Source: Syntrophomonadaceae bacterium (GTDB lineage: Bacteria > Bacillota > Syntrophomonadia > Syntrophomonadales > Syntrophomonadaceae). From it: a stretch of DNA of 5,057 nucleotides. The stretch spans positions 1-5,057 of the forward strand of contig JAISDD010000101.1 of NCBI GenBank assembly GCA_031265005.1. The letters run 5' to 3'. Below, piece after piece: positions 1-5,057 of this stretch (position 1 is its first letter; every line of letters begins with the position of its first letter). The position numbers were made by a program, and so were the translations under genes. Below the pieces are notes generated by a model. The model was given only the letters and a program-made list of their open reading frames with translations, ran no database searches and had not been told where the DNA came from.

Positions 1-1339
1 GCCGTAACGACCGAATGCGGGCCGTTCGGCTTTTCAAACTGCGCGGCGTTGTATAATCCTAACGACGTTTCTTTCCCGTCCGCGCCGACCGCTTTCGCGC
101 TAATCTGCCCGCCTGTAATCCGCGTGTCCTTGAATTGCCTGCCTTTCAAATGCGGCATGTAATTCCCAAGGCTCTTATCCGCTATGCTTCCGGCAATCCC
201 GCCCGACTCTTGCGGCAGCCTGTTGGCGACGGACGCTATGGAATTGCCGTTTAGCGCCGCGCCGTTCCGCGCCGCTATGCCGCCCACTGACCTGCCGATG
301 AAGCCGGCAATCCCGCCTGCGCCCATCCGTTTGCCTCCCTGAACGACCGCGTCGCGGACATACGAGTTGCCCTTGAACCGGTCGGAAAAATTCCCCAGAA
401 ACCCCTTTACACCGCCCGCGCCCGCAACGGCTCCGCCGCTACGGAGTATGCTGCCCGCGCTCCTGAACCCGCGCCCCATGCCCGTCACGAACCGCGTCGC
501 CATCAGCAGTTCCATCCCCAATCCCGTCCCCGTCTGCGCCGCGTTCAAGCCTATGGACGAGAGGTAGGAATCAAACCGCTGCGCCGTTTTCAGGAACGCC
601 AACGCGCAGAACAGCCATAGGAATATGTTGCCGTACCCGCCGGCCAACGCGCCGCCGTTGCCGATGAATTGCCCGGCCGAACTGTTAAAAGCCCTTAGGA
701 ACCAGACGTTCATCACGAGCAGCATTTGAATACCTGGCTTGTCCCCTTCGACGCGCCCAACGAATACGCCAACGGCGACGTATAGCAAAGCACCCCGACG
801 ACAATATACCGCTCCACAATCTCCAACAGCAGTTTAAAGTAATTCCAGCCCAGCGCGATCATAAGGATGGCCACGAGCAACGCGCCCACTACCGAGGCAA
901 AAGTCGCGAATGTCAGCAATCCGTTTTTAAGCACTTGCTCGATGCCCGCAAAGGTAAAATCCTCCGCGCCCATCGCAACGTCCATCAAGGCCGCATACGG
1001 GGCTTTGGCGATCTGCAAAACAAAGAGGAACACAGGCTTTGCGTACCCGATCAGCAGCGCGAACAGGGCCGCCCGCGCGAGAAGCGCCGCAGGGTTCTCC
1101 GCGTCGGTTATGGGGCCGCCGAACGCGCGGAACAGCTGCCATACCGTAATGATGAACAGCAACGCCCACGCCGTGTACTGCATGATTGCAAAAGCCTTCG
1201 ACGCAAACGGGAAGTACTCCTCCATCGCCGTCATTTCCGTGCCGAACGCTTGCAAAAACAAGCCCGACACCGCGTCCAGCAACTGCGTTACTATGCGGCT
1301 GACCCAATCTACAATCCCGTCAAATATCCAATCAACCAA
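1..1339 (-). pseudogene. TrbL/VirB6-like conjugation membrane protein, frameshifted and cut by the left edge
   Basis: This is a polytopic inner-membrane channel component of a type IV secretion/conjugation apparatus of the kind found in Firmicutes ICEs. I chose a TTG start at 1339 because AGGAGG (1349-1354) lies 9 bases upstream; the longer frame from a TTG at 1399 has no ribosome binding site and overlaps the previous gene. An amphipathic N-terminus (WIFDGIVDW) is followed by hydrophobic helices at about residues 50-70, 88-109, 143-163 and 168-190, with the family-like stretch WNYFKLLLEIVERY. The first frame ends at TGA 713-715, just after TSQVF. From about 728 a second minus frame is open to position 1 (about 242 codons). 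It starts QMLLVMNVWFLRAF, has a further helix (NIFLWLFCALAFL), then a Gly/Ala-rich soluble tail. This is clearly the rest of the same protein. From memory, relatives carry a K-S-W-C-R-M-V-G-S-like segment at the break, so a small out-of-frame deletion is likely. A sequencing error cannot be excluded. Confidence 0.8.
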
Positions 1340-1348
1340 TTCAATCCG

Positions 1349-1354
1349 CCTCCT
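1349..1354 (-). promoter_or_regulatory. Ribosome binding site fixing the TrbL-like start
   Basis: AGGAGG on the minus strand lies 9 bases before the TTG at 1339-1337. The same 9-base spacing is seen for the gene upstream (AGGAGG 1740-1745 to ATG 1730), which supports the TTG start. Confidence 0.7.
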
Positions 1355-1373
1355 TTCGATTATTCCTTCAGCC

Positions 1374-1730
1374 TCACCCGCCGAAGTTGCCGCCGGCAAG
1401 CAGCGGCTGGATGTACGCGACGATAAACCCGAGCGAATTGAGAATCACCCATGTGATTACAATCCGCTTAATCCAGTTCGTCGCCTCGTCCACCGCGCGT
1501 TGGTTCCGTGAAACCATCCGCACGATCAAAGCCACCGCCGCCGTCGTGACCGCCGCGATAGTGCTGATCGTGACAATCCTGCCGTAAAAGTCCCGCATGA
1601 TCGCGCTGAACCGGTCCCACATCGTTTCGGCCGCCATAACCGGCTGTACGCAAATCAGCGCCGCCGCGACGATACCTACAGCCGACCAATATGCGACCGC
1701 CCCGATTTTCTTTTTCCTCTGATACAACAT
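1374..1730 (-). CDS. Small membrane protein with VirB2/TrbC-like (pilin-type) layout
   Basis: The protein has 118 residues. A basic N-terminus (QRKKK, residues 4-8) leads into a hydrophobic stretch at about 11-28 and a possible signal peptidase site near VMAAE (31-35). Two more hydrophobic helices follow at about 52-72 and 88-108, separated by a short charged loop (RNQRAVDEATNW), and the tail is Gly-rich (LAGGNFGG). A signal peptide plus two helices is the layout of VirB2/TrbC conjugative pilins, and the position directly before a TrbL/VirB6-like gene fits. I did not recognise a specific family, so the pilin role is an inference. The ATG at 1730 is preferred because AGGAGG (1740-1745) lies 9 bases upstream; an in-frame TTG at 1751 would place that site inside the coding region. 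The next gene starts 34 bases after its stop, so the two are probably co-transcribed. The gene lies directly behind an attenuator-like leader (1731-1843). Confidence 0.8.
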   Translation of the reverse strand: MLYQRKKKIGAVAYWSAVGIVAAALICVQPVMAAETMWDRFSAIMRDFYGRIVTISTIAAVTTAAVALIVRMVSRNQRAVDEATNWIKRIVITWVILNSLGFIVAYIQPLLAGGNFGG

Positions 1731-1739
1731 ATACCCCAA

Positions 1740-1745
1740 CCTCCT
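1740..1745 (-). promoter_or_regulatory. Ribosome binding site of the pilin-like gene, in a hairpin loop
   Basis: AGGAGG on the minus strand lies 9 bases before the ATG at 1730. On the RNA it sits in a 14-base loop flanked by CCCAA (plus-strand TTGGG, 1754-1758) and UUGGGG (plus-strand CCCCAA, 1734-1739), which can pair. Copy B of the repeat keeps both arms, with AGGAAG in the loop. Confidence 0.65.
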
Positions 1746-1762
1746 TTTCAATTTTGGGCGAT

Positions 1763-1799
1763 AAAAAAGCCGTTTCCGAACTCCTCGTTCAAAAACGGC
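1763..1799 (-). terminator. Intrinsic terminator/attenuator hairpin, copy A
   Basis: The minus-strand RNA forms a stem GCCGUUU/AAACGGC (plus 1793-1799 with 1769-1775), continued by an inner GAAC/GUUC pair around a GAGGA loop, then six U residues (plus A-run 1763-1768). It lies between the promoter at about 1835 and the ribosome binding site at 1740, so it would stop most transcripts before the pilin-like gene unless relieved. That makes it a candidate attenuator. Whether it is regulated cannot be seen. Confidence 0.75.
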
Positions 1800-1834
1800 G
1801 TTTCTCCGCTCCGATTAAACTTTGGGATGATAGC

Positions 1835-1843
1835 ATTATAGCA
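1835..1843 (-). promoter_or_regulatory. Extended -10 promoter in copy A
   Basis: The minus strand reads TGC-TATAAT, a full extended -10 motif with a perfect -10 hexamer. No good -35 box is found at 16-18 bases upstream (ATGCGT is there). Transcription would start near 1828 and give a leader of about 100 bases containing the terminator hairpin before the ATG at 1730. The motif is identical in copy B. Confidence 0.65.
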
Positions 1844-1997
1844 CACTCCTATTCGCAACGCATAAGCCTTTTGCCGCCCTCTTTTCGCCTTTTACGCGCC
1901 ATTATTTAGACTCGTTTTTCAGCGTGTTTTCTTTTATATAAACATCGTTGCATTTCGACTCGACATAACCCCAACTTCCTTTTAAATTTTGGGCAAC

Positions 1998-2034
1998 AAA
2001 AAAGCCGTTTCCAAACTCTTCGTTCAAAAACGGC
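1998..2034 (-). terminator. Intrinsic terminator hairpin, copy B
   Basis: It has the same stem as copy A (GCCGUUU/AAACGGC) followed by six U residues on the minus strand (plus A-run 1998-2003). The inner pair changes from G-C to G-U in minus-strand RNA, so pairing is kept. It would also stop transcripts coming out of the ATPase gene (stop at 2234) before they reach the conjugation genes. On the plus strand it is followed only by TTTT, so it is weaker in that direction. Confidence 0.75.
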
Positions 2035-2069
2035 TTTTGTCCGCTCCGATTAAACTTTGGGATGATAGC

Positions 2070-2078
2070 ATTATAGCA
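2070..2078 (-). promoter_or_regulatory. Extended -10 promoter in copy B
   Basis: The TGC-TATAAT motif on the minus strand is identical to copy A and lies within a 68-bp perfectly conserved stretch. It drives no recognisable gene; its transcript would run into the copy B hairpin. Confidence 0.55.
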
Positions 2079-2187
2079 CACTCCTATTCGCAACGCATAA
2101 GCCTTTTTCTGCCCTCTTTTCGCCTTTTACGCGCCATTATTTAGACTCGTTTTCTCTTTATTCGATGCAATGCATATCCTCCACCAT

Positions 2188-2240
2188 ATTCTAACGCTTA
2201 CTGGTAGCAATATATTCTTTGTTTTTAATATTGTTAGAAT
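2188..2240. repeat. Imperfect inverted repeat over the ATPase stop codon
   Basis: ATTCTAAC (2188-2195) and CAATAT (2208-2213) both pair with the continuous arm ATATTGTTAGAAT (2228-2240), leaving a 12-base bulge. The ATPase TAA (2234-2236) lies inside the right arm. There is no U-run after it on the minus strand, so it is not a standard intrinsic terminator. It could be a 3' end structure. I see nothing else in 2154-2233. Confidence 0.35.
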
Positions 2241-3592
2241 AAAATTTTAACTTTTTTAAAATTTATATCGGGAACTGAGCCATAAAGTCCACTTAGATAT
2301 CTTTCGGATAACTTATGCACTTTGCGTGGAGACTTATCGCCTTCAGAAAGCATAGAAATTGCACTCACGCCAAAGTCATCTTTTTTTGCTGTAAAAATTT
2401 GATCTATGCGTAAATTTTCATCAATCAGTTTTACATTATGAGTTGTAAAAAGGGCTTGCGCTTTTTTTTGATTGGTCTCCGCATTATTAAATAATGAAAG
2501 AATAATTTTAGAAAAGTTATAATGAAGGGCAGTATCAATTTCATCTACAAGAAGCAATCCCCCTTCTTTTAGTATCTTAATTATAGGAGCGAGATATATA
2601 ATTAGTTTTCTTTCTCCGCTTGAAACACTATAAGAATCATCGAATATTGAAAGTCTGATTTTTTTGACTTTACCATCCAACATTACCTTCTCATATTCCA
2701 TAAAAATATCAAAAACATATAACCCGTCTTCCGATAATCTTATTCCGCCTCCGACGTTGCCAATCTTTTTCTTATTCAAAGCTTTAAATACGGCATCCGG
2801 ATTCTTATAATCCAATACGCCTAAATCCAATTTGCGTTTTTCAAATTTTATATTTTTAATAGATTTATTAGTTAATGAGAGTAATTTAAGGGCAATATCC
2901 AGATACTCCGGTTTATCATCATAAATATCTAAACAACTGCTTTCCATGTTGGCGAAGGTTATATTTGAGAACCAATCAATCACGATCTTCCCGTCGGGAC
3001 ACATATCGGATTTTAAATTTCCTGTGCAATTTGACAAAAATAACACAGAGTCACTTATTTCAAAGACTTCGGCTAATTTTTCAAACGCATCAGAATTTTT
3101 TTCTATAACTTTTCCTTTTCTATCAAATAAACATTTTTTAGTTGCTAATCTTGTTTTTTTATTAGTTTCCCGTTTATAAAGCTTCTCATATAATATTTTT
3201 TTCTTACAAAAAGCAAAATCATAAAAATATGTTGAATTAGCACCATTGTCTACTGAGAATTCAAAATGAAATTCCGTAGGTTCAGATTCTGCGTTTTCAT
3301 CAAACATAAAGGTATCCGGGTCATCCAATATGTTTTCCTTGTCTCTTGCGGCATTTGCCGAATTCATTATTAAATATCGCGCATATGAAATGGATTTTAG
3401 GAAATTCGTTTTACCTGCAGAATTTGCGCCGATTAGCACTATACTTTTTAGTATCCGGTCATTGTCGGAAATCGAACTATCAATAAGTTCAATATTATAT
3501 TCCTCAAAATGCTTAATTTTTGAGGCTTGCATGGATAGCGAGGTTTGGAATCTATATGACTTAAAGTTTTTAAAAGTATAATTTAGTAACAT
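2234..3592 (-). CDS. AAA15/RloA-like ABC-type ATPase (COG1106 family), putative defence ATPase
   Basis: The protein has 452 residues and is cytoplasmic, with no membrane segments. The start at ATG 3592 is chosen because GGAGGT (minus strand; plus ACCTCC, 3598-3603) lies 5 bases upstream; 11 further upstream codons are open but would cover this site. Motifs in order are: the N-terminal strand MLLNYTFKNFKSY typical of SMC/ABC-like ATPases, Walker A GANSAGKT (55-62), ABC signature SSGE (324-327), Walker B LLLVDE (346-351) with catalytic Glu 351, and H-loop TTHN (383-386). The C-terminal YLSGLYGSVP (432-441) matches the ending I know from AAA15/COG1106 proteins. The long insert between Walker A and the signature is normal for the family. 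Relatives include RloA, often paired with RloB, and the AbiL-type ATPase; no such partner follows here. The gene diverges from the CD-NTase gene and shares its short promoter region, so a role in the same defence module is plausible but unproven. Confidence 0.88.
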   Translation of the reverse strand: MLLNYTFKNFKSYRFQTSLSMQASKIKHFEEYNIELIDSSISDNDRILKSIVLIGANSAGKTNFLKSISYARYLIMNSANAARDKENILDDPDTFMFDENAESEPTEFHFEFSVDNGANSTYFYDFAFCKKKILYEKLYKRETNKKTRLATKKCLFDRKGKVIEKNSDAFEKLAEVFEISDSVLFLSNCTGNLKSDMCPDGKIVIDWFSNITFANMESSCLDIYDDKPEYLDIALKLLSLTNKSIKNIKFEKRKLDLGVLDYKNPDAVFKALNKKKIGNVGGGIRLSEDGLYVFDIFMEYEKVMLDGKVKKIRLSIFDDSYSVSSGERKLIIYLAPIIKILKEGGLLLVDEIDTALHYNFSKIILSLFNNAETNQKKAQALFTTHNVKLIDENLRIDQIFTAKKDDFGVSAISMLSEGDKSPRKVHKLSERYLSGLYGSVPDINFKKVKILF

Positions 3593-3597
3593 GATCG

Positions 3598-3603
3598 ACC
3601 TCC
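3598..3603 (-). promoter_or_regulatory. Ribosome binding site fixing the ATPase start
   Basis: GGAGGT on the minus strand lies 5 bases before the ATG at 3592-3590. It supports starting at MLLNYTF rather than at the in-frame codon 11 residues earlier. Confidence 0.75.
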
Positions 3604-3615
3604 ATGTTCTGTGCA

Positions 3616-3644
3616 AGTATATCACTTTTAAATTAAGCCGTCAA
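3616..3644 (-). promoter_or_regulatory. Promoter of the ATPase gene
   Basis: On the minus strand, TTGACG (plus 3639-3644), a 17-base spacer and TATACT (plus 3616-3621) form a near-consensus sigma-70/sigma-A promoter. The start point would be near 3609, leaving a short untranslated leader of about 15-20 bases. Confidence 0.75.
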
Positions 3645-3705
3645 ATAAAAATGCAGTGCTCGCGCAATTTTTATGCACGAAGTAAATTTTACTTGACAGG
3701 CTTAA
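3633..3705. promoter_or_regulatory. Inverted repeat spanning the divergent promoters
   Basis: TTAAGCCGTCAA (3633-3644) and TTGACAGGCTTAA (3693-3705) are inverted copies differing by one inserted base. Each contains the -35 box of one promoter. A nested pair, ATAAAAATGC (3645-3654) and GCAATTTTTAT (3664-3674), lies between them. The layout could let one factor act on both promoters, or simply reflect two similar strong promoters back to back. Confidence 0.5.
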
Positions 3706-3721
3706 AAATTTATAGTATAAT
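3693..3721 (+). promoter_or_regulatory. Promoter of the CD-NTase operon
   Basis: A perfect -35 TTGACA (3693-3698), a 17-base spacer and a perfect -10 TATAAT (3716-3721) are present. Transcription would start near 3728, about 25 bases before the ATG at 3753. A full-consensus promoter suggests constitutive or tightly repressed expression. Confidence 0.85.
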
Positions 3722-3740
3722 AAATATGAAAATTTACATT

Positions 3741-3746
3741 AGGAGA
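3741..3746 (+). promoter_or_regulatory. Ribosome binding site fixing the CD-NTase start
   Basis: AGGAGA lies 6 bases before the ATG at 3753, and both are downstream of the promoter at 3693-3721. The longer in-frame reading from 3591 would begin upstream of the promoter and so cannot be the main start. Confidence 0.8.
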
Positions 3747-3752
3747 CTATGT

Positions 3753-5021
3753 ATGGATCAATTAAAGAAAAATGAAGTGCTTGATAATGTTGCCCTATCA
3801 CTGGATATTACGCCGGATATGTATAATATCGCTATGAGCGTTGTTTCGGGATTGGAAACCTTTATTAAAAACAATGCGCCGGGTACGGAAATTTACAAGC
3901 ATGGTTCATTTAGGCTTGGTACTATTATTAAGCCCCGTAAAAAGGATAAAAACGGAGACTTTGATATAGATATTGTTGTTCAATTCCCATACGTCAAAGA
4001 GAGCGTCTCCCCATCGAGCATTAAAAGACGGTTGGGCGAATATCTGAAAAGCCAAAATTACTGCCCTTATTTGGAAGACGAGGGTAAACGTTGCTGGACG
4101 TTAAATTATAGAAAGATTATTAACAAAATTCAGCAGATAATTTTCCATATTGATCTTTTGCCAAGTGTAGGCGAGGATCAGATAACGATTTCCAAGATAA
4201 GGCCTGACAATTTGAAAGATACATCCATCGCAATAACCGATATTAAACATAAAAATAAAAAACCCTATGAATATAGTTGGGAAACAAGTAATCCCAAGGG
4301 TTTTGCACAGTGGTTTGATGTTATAAATTACGGACTGTATCACACACTGAAAAATGCTGATAGGCAACGAGTTTATAACAATTATAGGCATTTGTTCGAG
4401 TCTGCCGAAAAGGTCGGCGATGATTATACACGGACGCCTCTGCAAAAAGTCATTCAAATACTGAAAAGACATCGAGATATTATGTACTGCAATACCGAGT
4501 TTGCGGACGACAAGCCCATATCTATTATTATTACAACCCTTGTCGCAAAAATTGTAGAAGAAAATAACTTAGTCAATAAAAGAATTATTAACAGCACTTA
4601 CGACTTACTTGATTATGTTGTTAAGGGGCTGGAATATTATTCAAGTTTGCAAAATGCGGAAATAACTTCTGATTTTGCCGATGATTACAAAACACGAAAA
4701 CTGATAAGCAAGAATATTCAAAACGGCAAAGCATATTGGCGAATAGAAAATCCGGCTAATTCGGGCGAAAATCTTGCCAATAGATGGAATGAACATCCGC
4801 AAAAAGCCCAAGAATTTTTCAGATGGGTTAGACGTGTACAAGTCGATCTTCTTGATATTTTAGAAGATACGCCCGAAAATATAAAGAGTAAATTTAAATA
4901 TTGTTTAGGGGAACAAATCACAAACAGATTGTTTGAGAACGTACGCTTTGATGCTCCCGCTCCGGCAAAAAAGATTGAAATAACTAGCATCACTCCTAAA
5001 CCATACAAGGGAATCGAATGA
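3753..5021 (+). CDS. CBASS CD-NTase (cGAS/DncV-like nucleotidyltransferase)
   Basis: The protein has 422 residues and is cytoplasmic. It is expected to make a cyclic di- or trinucleotide signal from NTPs when phage infection is sensed and so switch on a CBASS effector. The polymerase-beta-type core is clear: helix-turn motif HGSFRLGT (50-57) with the Gly-Ser pair 51-52, metal-binding DID (Asp 71 and Asp 73), and a third Asp at 134 in FHIDLLPS. After the core come W-E-T-S-N-P-K-G-F-A-Q-W-F (176-188) and TPLQKVIQILKRHRD (228-242), which I recognise from SMODS-type CD-NTases, then a helical C-terminal half. The last ~23 residues (APAPAKK to KGIE) look disordered. Length is normal for the family. 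The start is set by the ribosome binding site at 3741 and the promoter at 3693. Clade and product cannot be assigned by eye. It overlaps the next gene by ATGA, so the two are translationally coupled. Confidence 0.9.
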   Translation: MDQLKKNEVLDNVALSLDITPDMYNIAMSVVSGLETFIKNNAPGTEIYKHGSFRLGTIIKPRKKDKNGDFDIDIVVQFPYVKESVSPSSIKRRLGEYLKSQNYCPYLEDEGKRCWTLNYRKIINKIQQIIFHIDLLPSVGEDQITISKIRPDNLKDTSIAITDIKHKNKKPYEYSWETSNPKGFAQWFDVINYGLYHTLKNADRQRVYNNYRHLFESAEKVGDDYTRTPLQKVIQILKRHRDIMYCNTEFADDKPISIIITTLVAKIVEENNLVNKRIINSTYDLLDYVVKGLEYYSSLQNAEITSDFADDYKTRKLISKNIQNGKAYWRIENPANSGENLANRWNEHPQKAQEFFRWVRRVQVDLLDILEDTPENIKSKFKYCLGEQITNRLFENVRFDAPAPAKKIEITSITPKPYKGIE

Positions 5022-5057
5022 AAGAATGGCGTGAATTTTTAAGCGAAGCATCGTCTT
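5018..5057 (+). CDS. Start of the next operon gene, function unknown (cut by right edge)
   Basis: An ATG at 5018 overlaps the CD-NTase stop (ATGA), and the frame is open for 13 codons (MKEWREFLSEASS) to the window end. The four-base overlap is typical of coupled partners within CBASS operons, so this is probably an effector or ancillary Cap protein. Thirteen residues are too few to identify a domain. No separate strong ribosome binding site is seen (GGGAATCGA precedes the ATG), which fits translational coupling. Confidence 0.65.
   Translation, partial: MKEWREFLSEASS

Larger units (their letters stand above)
1731..1918 (-). repeat. 188-bp direct repeat, copy A (leader of the pilin-like gene)
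   Basis: This unit aligns without gaps to 1966-2153 at an offset of 235 bases, with 12 mismatches in 188. A 68-bp run (about 1805-1872) that includes the promoter is identical, as are the 43 bases at its right end (about 1876-1918). Most differences fall in the hairpin and ribosome-binding part. Read on the minus strand it contains, in order, an 18-codon basic reading frame, an extended -10 promoter, a terminator hairpin and a ribosome binding site. I see no terminal inverted repeats or target duplication, so it does not look like a transposon. Confidence 0.9.
1966..2153 (-). repeat. 188-bp direct repeat, copy B (orphan leader at the cargo boundary)
   Basis: This is the second copy of the leader unit, 47 bp to the right of copy A. 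Promoter, hairpin and a weakened ribosome binding site (AGGAAG) are kept. Behind it there is only a ten-codon frame starting ATG TCG (MSSRNATMFI, minus strand, beginning at about 1966) before a stop, so it has no gene of its own. Its right end (2153) is where the AT-rich DNA of the ATPase/CD-NTase module begins. It probably arose by duplication of copy A's leader or by recombination between related elements. Confidence 0.9.

Noticed and set aside
367..567. 66-residue proline-rich plus-strand frame
   Set aside because: It lies opposite the open second frame of the TrbL-like protein and is the usual antisense by-product of GC-rich coding sequence.
713..733. Programmed ribosomal frameshift in the TrbL-like gene
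   Set aside because: No slippery heptamer or following structure is evident at the join, and the residues that seem to be missing point to a deletion.
867..1511. Long plus-strand open frame and other overlapping frames across 900-1500
   Set aside because: They are shadows of the two membrane protein genes on the minus strand. They have no ribosome binding site and lack the recognisable membrane-protein pattern that the minus frames show.
1902..2093. 63-residue minus-strand frame ending KNESK
   Set aside because: It runs through the copy B terminator and ribosome binding site and begins inside the repeat. It has no ribosome binding site of its own and its sequence matches no family I know.
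1731..2153. Repeat pair as a CRISPR array, att pair or insertion-sequence ends
   Set aside because: There are only two long copies with one spacer, the copies are direct and lack terminal inverted repeats, and no integrase or transposase is in view. A leader duplication explains the content better.
3591..3752. 54-codon N-terminal extension of the CD-NTase frame
   Set aside because: The extension covers the promoter and ribosome binding site of the gene and starts inside the ATPase start region; the ATG at 3753 has proper signals.
4101..5008. Minus-strand frames of 66-123 residues opposite the CD-NTase
   Set aside because: They are antisense to a gene with clear catalytic motifs and show no start signals or known domains.

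Overview
The window reads as the edge of an integrative/conjugative element (ICE) of a Firmicutes-type host, joined to an AT-rich anti-phage defence cargo. The host assignment is an inference. It rests on the ICE-type membrane genes, strong AGGAGG ribosome binding sites, frequent TTG starts and consensus sigma-A promoters. No RNA gene, transposase, integrase or CRISPR array is visible.

Positions 1-1730 (minus strand, GC-rich; the first 60 bases are about 58% GC) carry two conjugation-type genes read right to left. The first is a 118-residue protein with a VirB2/TrbC-like layout (signal peptide plus two membrane helices). The second is a TrbL/VirB6-like polytopic channel protein that runs off the left edge. 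The TrbL-like gene is broken near 713-733: its first part stops at a TGA, and the rest of the protein continues in another frame to position 1. From memory of the family, a segment around a K-S-W-C-R-M-V-G-S-like stretch appears to be missing at the break.

Positions 1731-2233 have no convincing gene. They hold two copies of a 188-bp direct repeat (1731-1918 and 1966-2153; 12 mismatches, no indels) separated by 47 bp. Read on the minus strand, each copy is a leader: extended -10 promoter, intrinsic-terminator hairpin, then a Shine-Dalgarno sequence in a small stem-loop. The left copy feeds the pilin-like gene. The right copy feeds only a ten-codon reading frame and lies against the AT-rich cargo, which starts at about 2154.

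Positions 2154-5057 (AT-rich; bases 2221-2280 are about 20% GC) hold two divergent genes. On the minus strand is a 452-residue AAA15/RloA-like ABC-type ATPase (COG1106 family). On the plus strand is a 422-residue CD-NTase (cGAS/DncV-like nucleotidyltransferase), the signal-generating enzyme of a CBASS anti-phage system. The two promoters are near-consensus, and their -35 boxes sit in the arms of an inverted repeat. A third gene begins at 5018, overlapping the CD-NTase stop by ATGA, and is cut by the window edge after 13 codons. It is probably the next CBASS component, but its identity cannot be read here.

The likely working model is that the CD-NTase makes a cyclic nucleotide signal on infection and genes beyond 5057 execute the response. 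The divergent ATPase is either a CBASS accessory or an independent neighbouring defence gene; the sequence does not settle which.
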